From: DATLFI01 sp035524895 | Lineage (GTDB): Bacteria > Acidobacteriota > Thermoanaerobaculia > Multivoradales > Multivoraceae | Length of the DNA: 16,205 nucleotides | Assembly (NCBI GenBank): GCA_035524895.1 | Contig: DATLFI010000127.1 | Location: forward strand, 1 to 16,205 | Direction of reading: 5' to 3' | Shown here: positions 7,864 through 14,507 of the stretch, one piece after another | Layout of the letters: each line of letters opens with the position of its first letter | How positions within the stretch are numbered: position 1 is the first letter of the stretch | Position numbers and translations under genes: made by a program | Notes under the pieces: generated by a model | Told to the model about the DNA's origin: nothing | Seen by the model: only the letters and a program-made list of their open reading frames with translations | Databases searched by the model: none

Positions 7864-8235
7864 ATGATCGGCTACGTCACCCTCGGCACCAACGACTTCG
7901 GCCGCGCCTGCAAGTTCTACGACGAGCTCCTGGGCGTGCTCGGGGCCGGACGGTTCATGGAGATGGAAAACTTCGTGGCCTGGGCCGTGTCGCCAACGGC
8001 TCCGGCGGTCAGTGTCATCAAGCCGTACGACGGCAAGCCCGCGACCGTCGGCAACGGCGTGATGGTGGCGCTGGTGGTCGACTCGCCAGACAAGGTCAAG
8101 GCTCTGTACGACAAGGCGCTCGCGCTGGGCGGCACCGACGAAGGCCCGCCGGGACCGCGCGGGGACAGCGGCTTCTACGCTGCCTACTTCCGCGACCTCG
8201 ACGGCAACAAGCTGAACGCGTTCTGCATGGGCTGA
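7864..8235 (+). CDS. VOC (glyoxalase/bleomycin-resistance fold) family protein
   Basis: This is a 123-residue single-domain VOC protein, probably a cytosolic dimer. The two beta-alpha-beta-beta-beta modules are visible: GYVTLGTNDFGRACKFYDELL near the N terminus, and YAAYFRDLDGNKLNAF near the C terminus. The usual metal-ligand positions appear changed: Tyr4 stands where many relatives have His (GHV), and Asn stands where they have Glu (KLEAF becomes KLNAF). This GYVTLGTND/GNKLN pattern recurs in a common VOC subfamily, so it is probably a trait of that branch and not local decay. It may mean no metal at the usual site. Metal-dependent glyoxalase I activity is therefore unlikely, and the actual substrate is unknown. 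The start is fixed by AAGGAG at 7852-7857. The gene stands alone and is convergent with the methyltransferase, only eight bases apart. Confidence 0.9.
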   Translation: MIGYVTLGTNDFGRACKFYDELLGVLGAGRFMEMENFVAWAVSPTAPAVSVIKPYDGKPATVGNGVMVALVVDSPDKVKALYDKALALGGTDEGPPGPRGDSGFYAAYFRDLDGNKLNAFCMG

Positions 8236-8254
8236 GGCGCTGCTCAGCGCAGCC
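8230..8254. terminator. Hairpin spanning both convergent stop codons
   Basis: GCGCTG (8237-8242) and CAGCGC (8245-8250) are perfectly complementary. Flanking GGCT (8230-8233) and AGCC (8251-8254) extend the stem after a three-base bulge. The structure covers the stops of the VOC gene (plus) and the methyltransferase (minus), so it could act on both transcripts. There is no T tract. Confidence 0.3.
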
Positions 8255-9077
8255 GCTCACGTGGCTGCGAGCAGACACCGAGCAGGTCGAGCGTCGCCTC
8301 GCCGACCGGCCCGATCGGGAAGTCCTCGTCACCGGCAGCAACCAGGGTGCCGCCGCGCCGCAGGGCGCGGCGCACCACCACCGCCCCGCGCGCGAACAGC
8401 CACAGGCGCAGCGCGCGAGGCAACCGATGGCGCAGGCGAAGGAAGTCGAGACGCTCGACCCGTGCGAGGGTGCGCCGCCGGGACTCGAAGTAGGGCGCCA
8501 CTCGCGCGCCGCAGCCGACGCCGAGCAGCTCGACGCGGCCGAAGTGTCGCGCGAGCATCTCGCCCAGCTCGTCCGCGAGGTACTCACGAACGTGGTACGG
8601 GTTCAGCCCGTCGGAGGTGGCGCGGTTGGGAGTCGTCAGCAGGGCGACGCCCTCGAGATCCAGCACGCGCGCGATCTCGCTCAGGTAGGTGTCGGGTCGT
8701 TCGAGGTGCTCGATCACCTGGAAGCTGGCGACGAGGTCGAAGCTGGCCGGCGTGAAAGGCGTTCGCTCCACTTCGCCGAGGACGAAGGACGGGCGACGCT
8801 CGACGCCGGCGCGATCGGGCAGCTCGCGGTCGAGCCCGATCACGGTCGCGTCGAGCTCGGCGAGTTGCGCTGTGCCGTAACCGGCGCCGGAGCCGAGGTC
8901 GAGGAGGCTGCCGCGTGCGCGGGTCCCTCCCTTTCGCGCGCGCCAAAGCTCGATCGCGTACCGGTACGCGGCACGATGACGCGCCAGGTCGACCGAGAAC
9001 AGAGCGCCGTTGCCCGCGCCCGCGGTCGGTTCCGCGTGCAGTCGTTCGCCGGTGAAGCGCCCGCCCGCGACCTTCAG
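8244..9077 (-). CDS. Class I SAM-dependent methyltransferase
   Basis: This is a 277-residue cytosolic methyltransferase with the SAM-binding glycine loop LLDLGSGAGYG (about residues 58-68), the acidic residue ending strand 2 in GLDRE (Asp83), IEHL (122-125), and the post-core TPNR and NPYHVREY segments (about 149-166). FTGERLHAE at the very N terminus and the NPYHVREY motif are typical of methyltransferases in polysaccharide loci, where they may methylate sugars or chain ends. I place the start at CTG 9077. It overlaps the upstream TGA (CTGA), is preceded at five bases by GAGGTG (9083-9088), and puts FTGERL where relatives begin. The nearest conventional start is GTG 9143, which would extend 66 bases into the upstream gene. 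The gene is last in the minus-strand operon after the large GT-C gene. The substrate is not readable. Confidence 0.88.
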   Translation of the reverse strand: MKVAGGRFTGERLHAEPTAGAGNGALFSVDLARHRAAYRYAIELWRARKGGTRARGSLLDLGSGAGYGTAQLAELDATVIGLDRELPDRAGVERRPSFVLGEVERTPFTPASFDLVASFQVIEHLERPDTYLSEIARVLDLEGVALLTTPNRATSDGLNPYHVREYLADELGEMLARHFGRVELLGVGCGARVAPYFESRRRTLARVERLDFLRLRHRLPRALRLWLFARGAVVVRRALRRGGTLVAAGDEDFPIGPVGEATLDLLGVCSQPRERLR

Positions 9078-12000
9078 GGCGGCACCTCGTCGACCTGGAT
9101 CGGTACCGCTACCGCGCTGCGGGTGTCGCGGTCGCCGAACCACGAGATCCCTTCCTGGACCATGTCGAGATGGAGAACGTAACTGCCCGGCTCGACCGGT
9201 GCCTGGACGCGAAACTCCAGGGACACTTCTTCGTTCGGCCCCAGGTCGCGCGGCAGCGGCCGGCGGCCGGCTTCACGTCGCTCGCCGGTCTCGGAGACGA
9301 TCCAGCGCGCTCCGAGCGCGACCCGCAGACCGCCGTCCTCGTTCCCTAGCGCTGGCCACACGTCACCACTCTGGTTGCGCACAGTCGCCTCCAGCCGCAG
9401 GGGCTGGCCGGGCCAGGCTCGAGGGAGCGGAAGGTCGCGCAGCTCGACCTGACCAGCGAACGCTTCGTGTGGCATCGGCGCGCGGCTCCTGGTCAGCAGC
9501 CCGTCACCGACGCGCGCCACCTCGCCGACGAACCACTGGTTGAGGAGGTCGAGCGCCGAGCTCGTGTCGCCCGGCGCTCCCGCCGCCTGGATCAGGCTGG
9601 TGGCGGCGCCGACGACGTCGCCGCTCACGCGCTGCACGCGCGCTGCCACGAGCAGCGTGTCGTAGCTGGGGTCCTTGCGAGCGGCTCGCTCGACGAGATT
9701 GCGGGCGCGCTCGAGGTCGCCGCGGCCGAGCTCGAATAGCGCGGACATGGCGAGCGCGCGCGGGTGCTCGGGTGAGAGCGCCAGCACCTCGCCGTACCGC
9801 CGCAGGGCGGCCTCGCCGTCTCCGGTCGCGGCGGCTAGCTCGGCCGCCGCGAGGTGCGCCTCGACATCCGCGGGCGCGAGCGCGCAGGCGCGATCGACCT
9901 CCTCTCGTCCCGCGGCCGGACCCCGCGCGCGCGACAGTGCAAGGCCGAAGGCAAGATGGATGCGCGCGCGTTCCGCAGGCGGCAGATCCTGGGAGCGCGC
10001 GAGTGCTGCCGCGAATGGCGCCGCGTCGTCGAAGCGGGCGAGCGCATCGAGCACCGGGCGGGGGAGTGTGGGCACCGACACAACTTCCAGGGGCGAGAGG
10101 GGAGCGGCACCGTCGGGTTGCGCCCCGGCTACTGGTTCTTCGCGGTGGAGGCGCGGTGGTGTCACCAGCACCTCGTCCCCGACTTCGCGGAGCGAGGGGC
10201 CAGGCGATGCAGCGAGCACCAAAACGATCTCGCGGTCGGCCCAGCCGTCGAGCGGGACGGCGACCTCGCGCCAGCGCCAGACCCCGCGCTCACGGGCATC
10301 GAGAGTCTCCAGGTGCAGCCGCTCGACCTCACGTGTGCTCTCGTCCCAGAGCAGCAGCTCGAGAAACGCGCCGTCGGCGCCGTCCTCGCGGTCGCGGCGC
10401 TGCGGCGGGCGCAGCGCGGTCGCGAAGCGGAGCTCGTCCCCCGGACGCGGGCGAGCTCGCATGGCAACTGCGAGCTTCTGCCATCCCGACGGCGGTCGCA
10501 GGAGCAGCGACGGCTCGAGCAACCACTGCCCTCGGATGAGCCGCGGCTCCTCCCGCGACGAGGCCAGGAAGGCGCCGAGGTCCGGGTTGAGGATGGTGTG
10601 TGGCGCCGCGAGGAGCGCCTCGAGCAGTGCAAGATCCTCCTCGGGCAGCGACGACTGCAGCGGCACCTCCCGGCGGCGCAGCGCGTAGAGGGGCTGCATC
10701 TCGGGCGGTGGTCCGCCCTCGAGCTGGAGGCGGTCGAGGTACCGCGGGTCGACCTCGAAGCCCTGGCGCAGCAGCTCGTAGAGCTCCGGCATCAGCCGGT
10801 AGAGCGGCAGCTCGTCGTGGCCGGTGTCGCGCGCCATCACCGACTCGACCCGTTCCAGGGCCGCCGCGAACACCTCTAGGTCGAAGGCGCCGGGGAGAGT
10901 GAGCGGGAACGGTGAAGCGTTGGGGCGATCGGCGAGGAAGTACACCAGTGGGTCGCGTGTCACCACCAGGACCGGCTCGTCCGGTCGCGTCGTGTCCTCG
11001 AGCCAGCCGACAGCGGCTCGGAGCCCGCTTGCTTCGTTCTCTTTCGCGCGCAGCCAGGGCGCTCGCGCGAGCTCGAGCGGAGTGTCGAGCTGCTCCGACG
11101 AGCTCACGAGCACCTGGGCATAAGGTGCCGCCGCCGAGCCGACCGCGAACAAGACGAGCGCGACGACCGAGGCGCTCCGCGCGATCGGCGGCAGGCGCGC
11201 CGCGAGGTCGGCCAGCAGCACCCACAGCAGCGCAATCACCAGCGTGAGGTGGTGGTAGTCCGCTCGCGGCAGCACGCCGAGCAGCATCAGCGCCGCGCCC
11301 GGGACCAACACGCTGTGCGCCGCGCTGGCGCGACGCCGCAGGTGTCCGCGGACCAGGCGCACGGCCTGGACGAGGATCACCGCCAACGGCAGCAGGTAGG
11401 CGGCGGCGACCGCGGGCACCAGGAAAGGTCGCCAGGTGCGGTACGAGACCAGCTCGGTCGTGGGCGGGAAAGGCGCGAAGTTCGCGGCGTCGTCGATGAA
11501 GAAGAAAGGAGCGCGCAGGTCGAGCAACGGGTACGGCTTGGTGAACGCCGCCGTCGTGCCCTCGAGCACGCCGACCACCGAGTACTGCCACAGCAGGGGC
11601 AGCGCCCCGGCGAGCCCCAGGAGTATCAGCGTCGTGCATCCGGGAACGGCAGCCCCCGAGGCGAGCGCGAGGCCGTCGTACGTCGTCTCGCGGAACAGTT
11701 TGCCGAGACGTGCGCGGAAGGGACGACGATCGCGAGCCGCCTCTCGACCGAGCCGGAGGAGCACGACGCTCGCTGCCGCCGCCACCAGAGCGAAGAGTCC
11801 GTAGTTCTGCTTGGTCAAGGCGCACAGCCCGAACAGGGCGCCGGCCCAGACCAGCGTCGCGCGCGACCCGGAGCGCGCGAACCGCAGCAGCAGCAGCACA
11901 CCGCCGAGCTGGAAGAGCACCGCGACCGGCGAGTAGCTCGCATAGCGGTACCCGAACAGGTTGACGCCGGAGAACAGCCCCGCCGCGAGCAGCGCGAAGC

Positions 12001-12364
12001 CCGGCGCCGCGACTCGCAGGGCGATGCGGTGCACCAGAACGGTCTCGACGCCGAGCAGGAGGACCTGGAACGCGCGCGCGAGCTCGAGCGTCGGCGGCGC
12101 CACGACATAGAACGCGGCGAGTAAGTAGTAGAGCCCCGGCCCGACGCCGGTCGCGACGTCGCGATAGAGCACCTCGCCTTGCGACAGCCGGTCGGCGACG
12201 TGCACCGCGAGGCCTTCGTCGAGCGGCACCAGACCGTGCAGGTAGAGCGGCAGCGAGACCGCCGACGCGACAGCGCCGATCGTCACGCTTTGCCACACCG
12301 GCGACAGCGCGCCGGTCGCGCCGATTGTCGAGTCGGTCTGCGCGTTCCGCGTCGTCGTGCTCAT
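9074..12364 (-). CDS. Large GT-C membrane glycosyltransferase (GT39-like) with TPR and Ig-like C-terminal domains
   Basis: This 1096-residue protein probably transfers a sugar from a polyprenyl-phosphate donor on the periplasmic side of the inner membrane. Residues about 25-425 hold some ten to twelve hydrophobic segments. The first loop reads LVPLDEG (Asp49, Glu50) then VLYRDV and GPGLYYLLAAF, the arrangement of the catalytic first loop in GT39/ArnT-like enzymes. Next come an extracytoplasmic segment with DPLVYFLADRPN (471-482), a beta-rich region resembling a galactose-binding-like sandwich (about 608-740), TPR-like helices (about 795-930, for example HLAAAELAAATGDGEAALRRYGEVL), and an Ig-like domain (about 970-1092: LEATVRNQSGDVWPAL, APVEPGSYVLHLDMVQEGISWF). 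The catalytic part alone would be about half this length. The ATG at 12364 lies four bases after the GT4 stop. Donor and acceptor are unknown; a non-catalytic role is possible. Confidence 0.87.
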   Translation of the reverse strand: MSTTTRNAQTDSTIGATGALSPVWQSVTIGAVASAVSLPLYLHGLVPLDEGLAVHVADRLSQGEVLYRDVATGVGPGLYYLLAAFYVVAPPTLELARAFQVLLLGVETVLVHRIALRVAAPGFALLAAGLFSGVNLFGYRYASYSPVAVLFQLGGVLLLLRFARSGSRATLVWAGALFGLCALTKQNYGLFALVAAAASVVLLRLGREAARDRRPFRARLGKLFRETTYDGLALASGAAVPGCTTLILLGLAGALPLLWQYSVVGVLEGTTAAFTKPYPLLDLRAPFFFIDDAANFAPFPPTTELVSYRTWRPFLVPAVAAAYLLPLAVILVQAVRLVRGHLRRRASAAHSVLVPGAALMLLGVLPRADYHHLTLVIALLWVLLADLAARLPPIARSASVVALVLFAVGSAAAPYAQVLVSSSEQLDTPLELARAPWLRAKENEASGLRAAVGWLEDTTRPDEPVLVVTRDPLVYFLADRPNASPFPLTLPGAFDLEVFAAALERVESVMARDTGHDELPLYRLMPELYELLRQGFEVDPRYLDRLQLEGGPPPEMQPLYALRRREVPLQSSLPEEDLALLEALLAAPHTILNPDLGAFLASSREEPRLIRGQWLLEPSLLLRPPSGWQKLAVAMRARPRPGDELRFATALRPPQRRDREDGADGAFLELLLWDESTREVERLHLETLDARERGVWRWREVAVPLDGWADREIVLVLAASPGPSLREVGDEVLVTPPRLHREEPVAGAQPDGAAPLSPLEVVSVPTLPRPVLDALARFDDAAPFAAALARSQDLPPAERARIHLAFGLALSRARGPAAGREEVDRACALAPADVEAHLAAAELAAATGDGEAALRRYGEVLALSPEHPRALAMSALFELGRGDLERARNLVERAARKDPSYDTLLVAARVQRVSGDVVGAATSLIQAAGAPGDTSSALDLLNQWFVGEVARVGDGLLTRSRAPMPHEAFAGQVELRDLPLPRAWPGQPLRLEATVRNQSGDVWPALGNEDGGLRVALGARWIVSETGERREAGRRPLPRDLGPNEEVSLEFRVQAPVEPGSYVLHLDMVQEGISWFGDRDTRSAVAVPIQVDEVPP
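9083..9088 (-). promoter_or_regulatory. Shine-Dalgarno supporting a CTG start for the methyltransferase
   Basis: On the minus strand GAGGTG is followed by five bases and then CTGA, where the CTG would start the methyltransferase and TGA ends the upstream gene. Placement and spacing are those of a ribosome binding site for coupled translation. Confidence 0.4.
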
Positions 12365-12368
12365 GACG

Positions 12369-13505
12369 TCAAGCGTGGCTCGCCTCGGCTGCCGCGCGGG
12401 CGAGGCCCGCCTCCTCGAGGATCTCGTGGATGAGCTCGAGATGTCGCGCCACCGAGCGTTCCCAGGTTCGTTCCGAGACCCGGCGCGCCGCTCTAGCGGC
12501 GAGCTCTGCCCGGCGCGCGCTGTCGTCCCGCAGCGCGGCCAGGGCGGCGCGCAGCCCGGCAGCATCGCCCGGCTCGACCAGCACGCCCGCGTCGCCGACC
12601 ACCTCCGCGACGCCCGGCAGCCGCGAAGCCACGGGCACGCAGCCGTGGCGCATGCCTTCGAGCAGCACCAGGCCGAACGCCTCCTGGCGCGATACCGACG
12701 GCAGCACCACCACGTCGGCCCAGCCGTAGAGCTGGTCGAGACGGGCGTCGTCGACGGAACCGAGCAGCTCGATCGAGGCTCCACCCTGCGGCTTTCGACG
12801 CGCGAGCCGTCGCCGGTACGCATCCAGCCGCCGCCCATCGCCGGCGAGCTTCGCCTCGACTCCTGGCAGATCCCAGAGCGCGTCGAGCAGCACCGGCACG
12901 CCCTTGTAAGGGCGCATCTGTCCGACGAAGAGCACCCGCAGCGCTGTGCCTTCTCGCGCGTTGGGCTCGTCGTCGGCGCGCGAGCCCGCCTCTTCGTGCT
13001 GCTGGGCGATGGGCCCGGGTCGGTGGTCGCATCCCCAGGGCACCACCACGACGCGACCAGGGTCCGGCAGGCGGGCGCGAAACTGCTCGGTGCTGACGAC
13101 GATCCTTCGAGCCACACGCAGCGCCAGGCGCAGTGTCAGGAGCTCGTACAGGCGACCGAGCGGCGCCAGGGGTCCGGGGAAGTGCAGCTCGAAGTTGTGA
13201 CTGTAGAGCAGCGGTGGTCGGCGGCGACGGAGCGCGTAACTCGCCAGAAACGCGTCGGCAAAGGTGGGAGCCGGTCCGTGGAGGTGAACCAGGTCGCAAG
13301 GCTCGAGACGCCGCGCGACCTTCGGCCAGCGCAGCGCTAGACCCGAGAGCCTTGCCTCGCCCAGGGTCAGCGATCCGACCTCACGACGCTCTAGCACCTC
13401 GACCTGGTGGCCTGCATCGCGATAGCCGGAGACGAGCTGGGCGCCGATGCGCGCCACGCCGCTGCGGGTCGGCGGCAGCTCGGAGATGACGAACAGGATC
13501 CTCAT
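12369..13505 (-). CDS. Glycosyltransferase family 4 (GT-B fold)
   Basis: This is a 378-residue cytosolic GT4 enzyme that would transfer a sugar from a nucleotide-sugar donor during glycan assembly. The N-terminal domain opens with RILFVISELPPTRSGVAR and has LVHLHGPAPTFAD and SHNFELHFPG. The C-terminal donor-binding domain has FVGQMRPYKG (193-202), LAGDG (220-224), the ADVVVLPS strand, and the EX7E signature in QEAFGLVLLEGM (Glu275 and Glu283), followed by PVASRLPGVAEVV. Length and both Rossmann halves are complete. An unusual hydrophilic stretch, HEEAGSRADDEPNAREG, lies near 170-186 between the domains. The ATG at 13505 is the family-like start, although no clear Shine-Dalgarno precedes it. 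This is the first gene of the minus-strand trio, with four bases separating it from the GT-C gene. Sugar specificity cannot be inferred. Confidence 0.93.
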   Translation of the reverse strand: MRILFVISELPPTRSGVARIGAQLVSGYRDAGHQVEVLERREVGSLTLGEARLSGLALRWPKVARRLEPCDLVHLHGPAPTFADAFLASYALRRRRPPLLYSHNFELHFPGPLAPLGRLYELLTLRLALRVARRIVVSTEQFRARLPDPGRVVVVPWGCDHRPGPIAQQHEEAGSRADDEPNAREGTALRVLFVGQMRPYKGVPVLLDALWDLPGVEAKLAGDGRRLDAYRRRLARRKPQGGASIELLGSVDDARLDQLYGWADVVVLPSVSRQEAFGLVLLEGMRHGCVPVASRLPGVAEVVGDAGVLVEPGDAAGLRAALAALRDDSARRAELAARAARRVSERTWERSVARHLELIHEILEEAGLARAAAEASHA

Positions 13506-13583
13506 CGCGCACCGGCGCCGGCCTCACGTGGCGTCCAGGTGCGCCGCCTCATGGCCTGCGACGCGTACCCCCCGGCGGGGAGC

Positions 13584-14366
13584 TCACGCCACCTCGCTCT
13601 CGGAAGCTGCTGCGGCGTTTCGTTTTTCGTTTGGCGTCGCCGTCTGCGGCGGCCCGGTCGCAACAGCGCGCCGCAGGCCGAGCACCCGGCGCGCCGCCTC
13701 GGCCACGATGTCGAGACCCAGCTTCGATTCTCCGGCCACCCGTTCGCGGAAGACGATCGGCACCTCGGCCACCCGCAGCCCGCTGGTCAGAGCGCGATGG
13801 GTGCATTCGGCCTGGAACGCGTAGCCTTCGGCCCAACTCGCGCCCTCGGCGAGGATCGTCGCGAGCGCGTGGACGCGCCAGAGCTTGAACCCGGAGGTCC
13901 AGTCGTGCACCGCTCGGCCGAGCACCAATCGCGCGTAGGCGTTGCCGCCGCGGCTCAGCAGCAGGCGGTGGAACGGCCAGCCCTCGACGCGACCACCGGC
14001 AACGTAGCGCGAGCCGACCACCAGATCGTGACCGCCCGCGTCCATCGCTTCGACCAGGCGTCGGGCGTCCTCGGGATCGTGCGAGAAGTCGCAGTCCATC
14101 TGCAGGGCGCGCTGGTAGCCCTGGTCCAGCGCATGGCGGAAGCCGAACAGATAAGCGGGTCCCAGCCCGAGCTTGCGGGCTCGTCGCGCGACCTCGACCC
14201 GACCGGTGCGCGCGCCCACGGCTTCTGCCAGGTTCGCGGTGCCGTCGGGCGAGGCGTCGTCGACCACCAGCACGCGTCCGGGCAGCGTTTCCAGCACGCG
14301 GTCCAGCAGGCGCTCGACGTTGAGCGCCTCGTTGTAGGTGGGAACGACGACGAGGAGGTCGTGCAA
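13584..14366 (-). CDS. Polyprenyl-phosphate mannosyltransferase-like GT2 (Dpm1/Ppm-like)
   Basis: This is a 260-residue soluble GT2 related to dolichyl/polyprenyl-phosphate mannose synthases, which make a lipid-phosphate sugar from a nucleotide sugar at the cytoplasmic membrane face. Motifs are VVPTYNE (about 7-13), VVDDASPDGT (34-43), the metal-binding DCD in QMDCDFSHDP (Asp91, Asp93), VVGSRYVAGG (116-125), WTSGFK (156-161) and VPIVFRERVAGESKL. No C-terminal membrane segments are present, so it resembles the single-domain soluble form. The tail (about the last 25 residues, ending KRNAAAASESEVA) is low-complexity. The TTG at 14366 starts the protein exactly where relatives start and leaves room for a promoter upstream. 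GTG 14447 and ATG 14495 are in frame and would add an uncharacteristic N terminus. The product could feed the neighbouring GT-C enzyme. The gene is divergent from the sulfotransferase. Confidence 0.9.
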   Translation of the reverse strand: MHDLLVVVPTYNEALNVERLLDRVLETLPGRVLVVDDASPDGTANLAEAVGARTGRVEVARRARKLGLGPAYLFGFRHALDQGYQRALQMDCDFSHDPEDARRLVEAMDAGGHDLVVGSRYVAGGRVEGWPFHRLLLSRGGNAYARLVLGRAVHDWTSGFKLWRVHALATILAEGASWAEGYAFQAECTHRALTSGLRVAEVPIVFRERVAGESKLGLDIVAEAARRVLGLRRAVATGPPQTATPNEKRNAAAASESEVA

Positions 14367-14418
14367 GGCTGAGCTCGGATGACGCCTGAGTGTACGGAGA
14401 AGGCTGAGAACGCGACAG

Positions 14419-14424
14419 TGTATA
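14419..14424 (-). promoter_or_regulatory. Candidate -10 box for the Dpm-like gene
   Basis: TATACA on the minus strand, inside an AT-rich GATATACACTG context, would give a leader of about 45 bases before TTG 14366. No good -35 box is visible. If it is real, the upstream in-frame starts at 14447 and 14495 are excluded. Confidence 0.3.
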
Positions 14425-14433
14425 TCGCTCCCG

Positions 14434-14447
14434 GTGCCCGCCGGCAC
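14434..14447. repeat. Inverted repeat between divergent genes
   Basis: GTGCC (14434-14438) and GGCAC (14443-14447) are exact inverted copies around CGCC. They lie between the two candidate -10 boxes of the divergent Dpm-like and sulfotransferase genes, where an operator could sit. The arms are short for a GC-rich genome. Confidence 0.25.
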
Positions 14448-14468
14448 TCCTGCGGGCCCTCCCTTGGT

Positions 14469-14474
14469 TAGAAT
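14469..14474 (+). promoter_or_regulatory. Candidate -10 box for the sulfotransferase gene
   Basis: TAGAAT, five of six bases of the consensus, lies in the context GGTTAGAATCGG 34 bases upstream of the GTG at 14508. No TTGACA-like box is seen at the usual spacing. Confidence 0.35.
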
Positions 14475-14507
14475 CGGCGTCTTGCGCTCTCCCATTCGAA
14501 GGCGGTA

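Noticed and set aside
9074..13117. One 1347-residue open frame suggesting a GT4/GT-C fusion
   Set aside because: The first 251 residues are an out-of-frame reading of the GT4 gene. The true GT-C protein starts at ATG 12364, four bases after the GT4 stop.
13568..13580. C/G-run hairpin just after the Dpm-like gene stop
   Set aside because: The stem is only about four G-C pairs with no T tract, which is expected by chance at this base composition.
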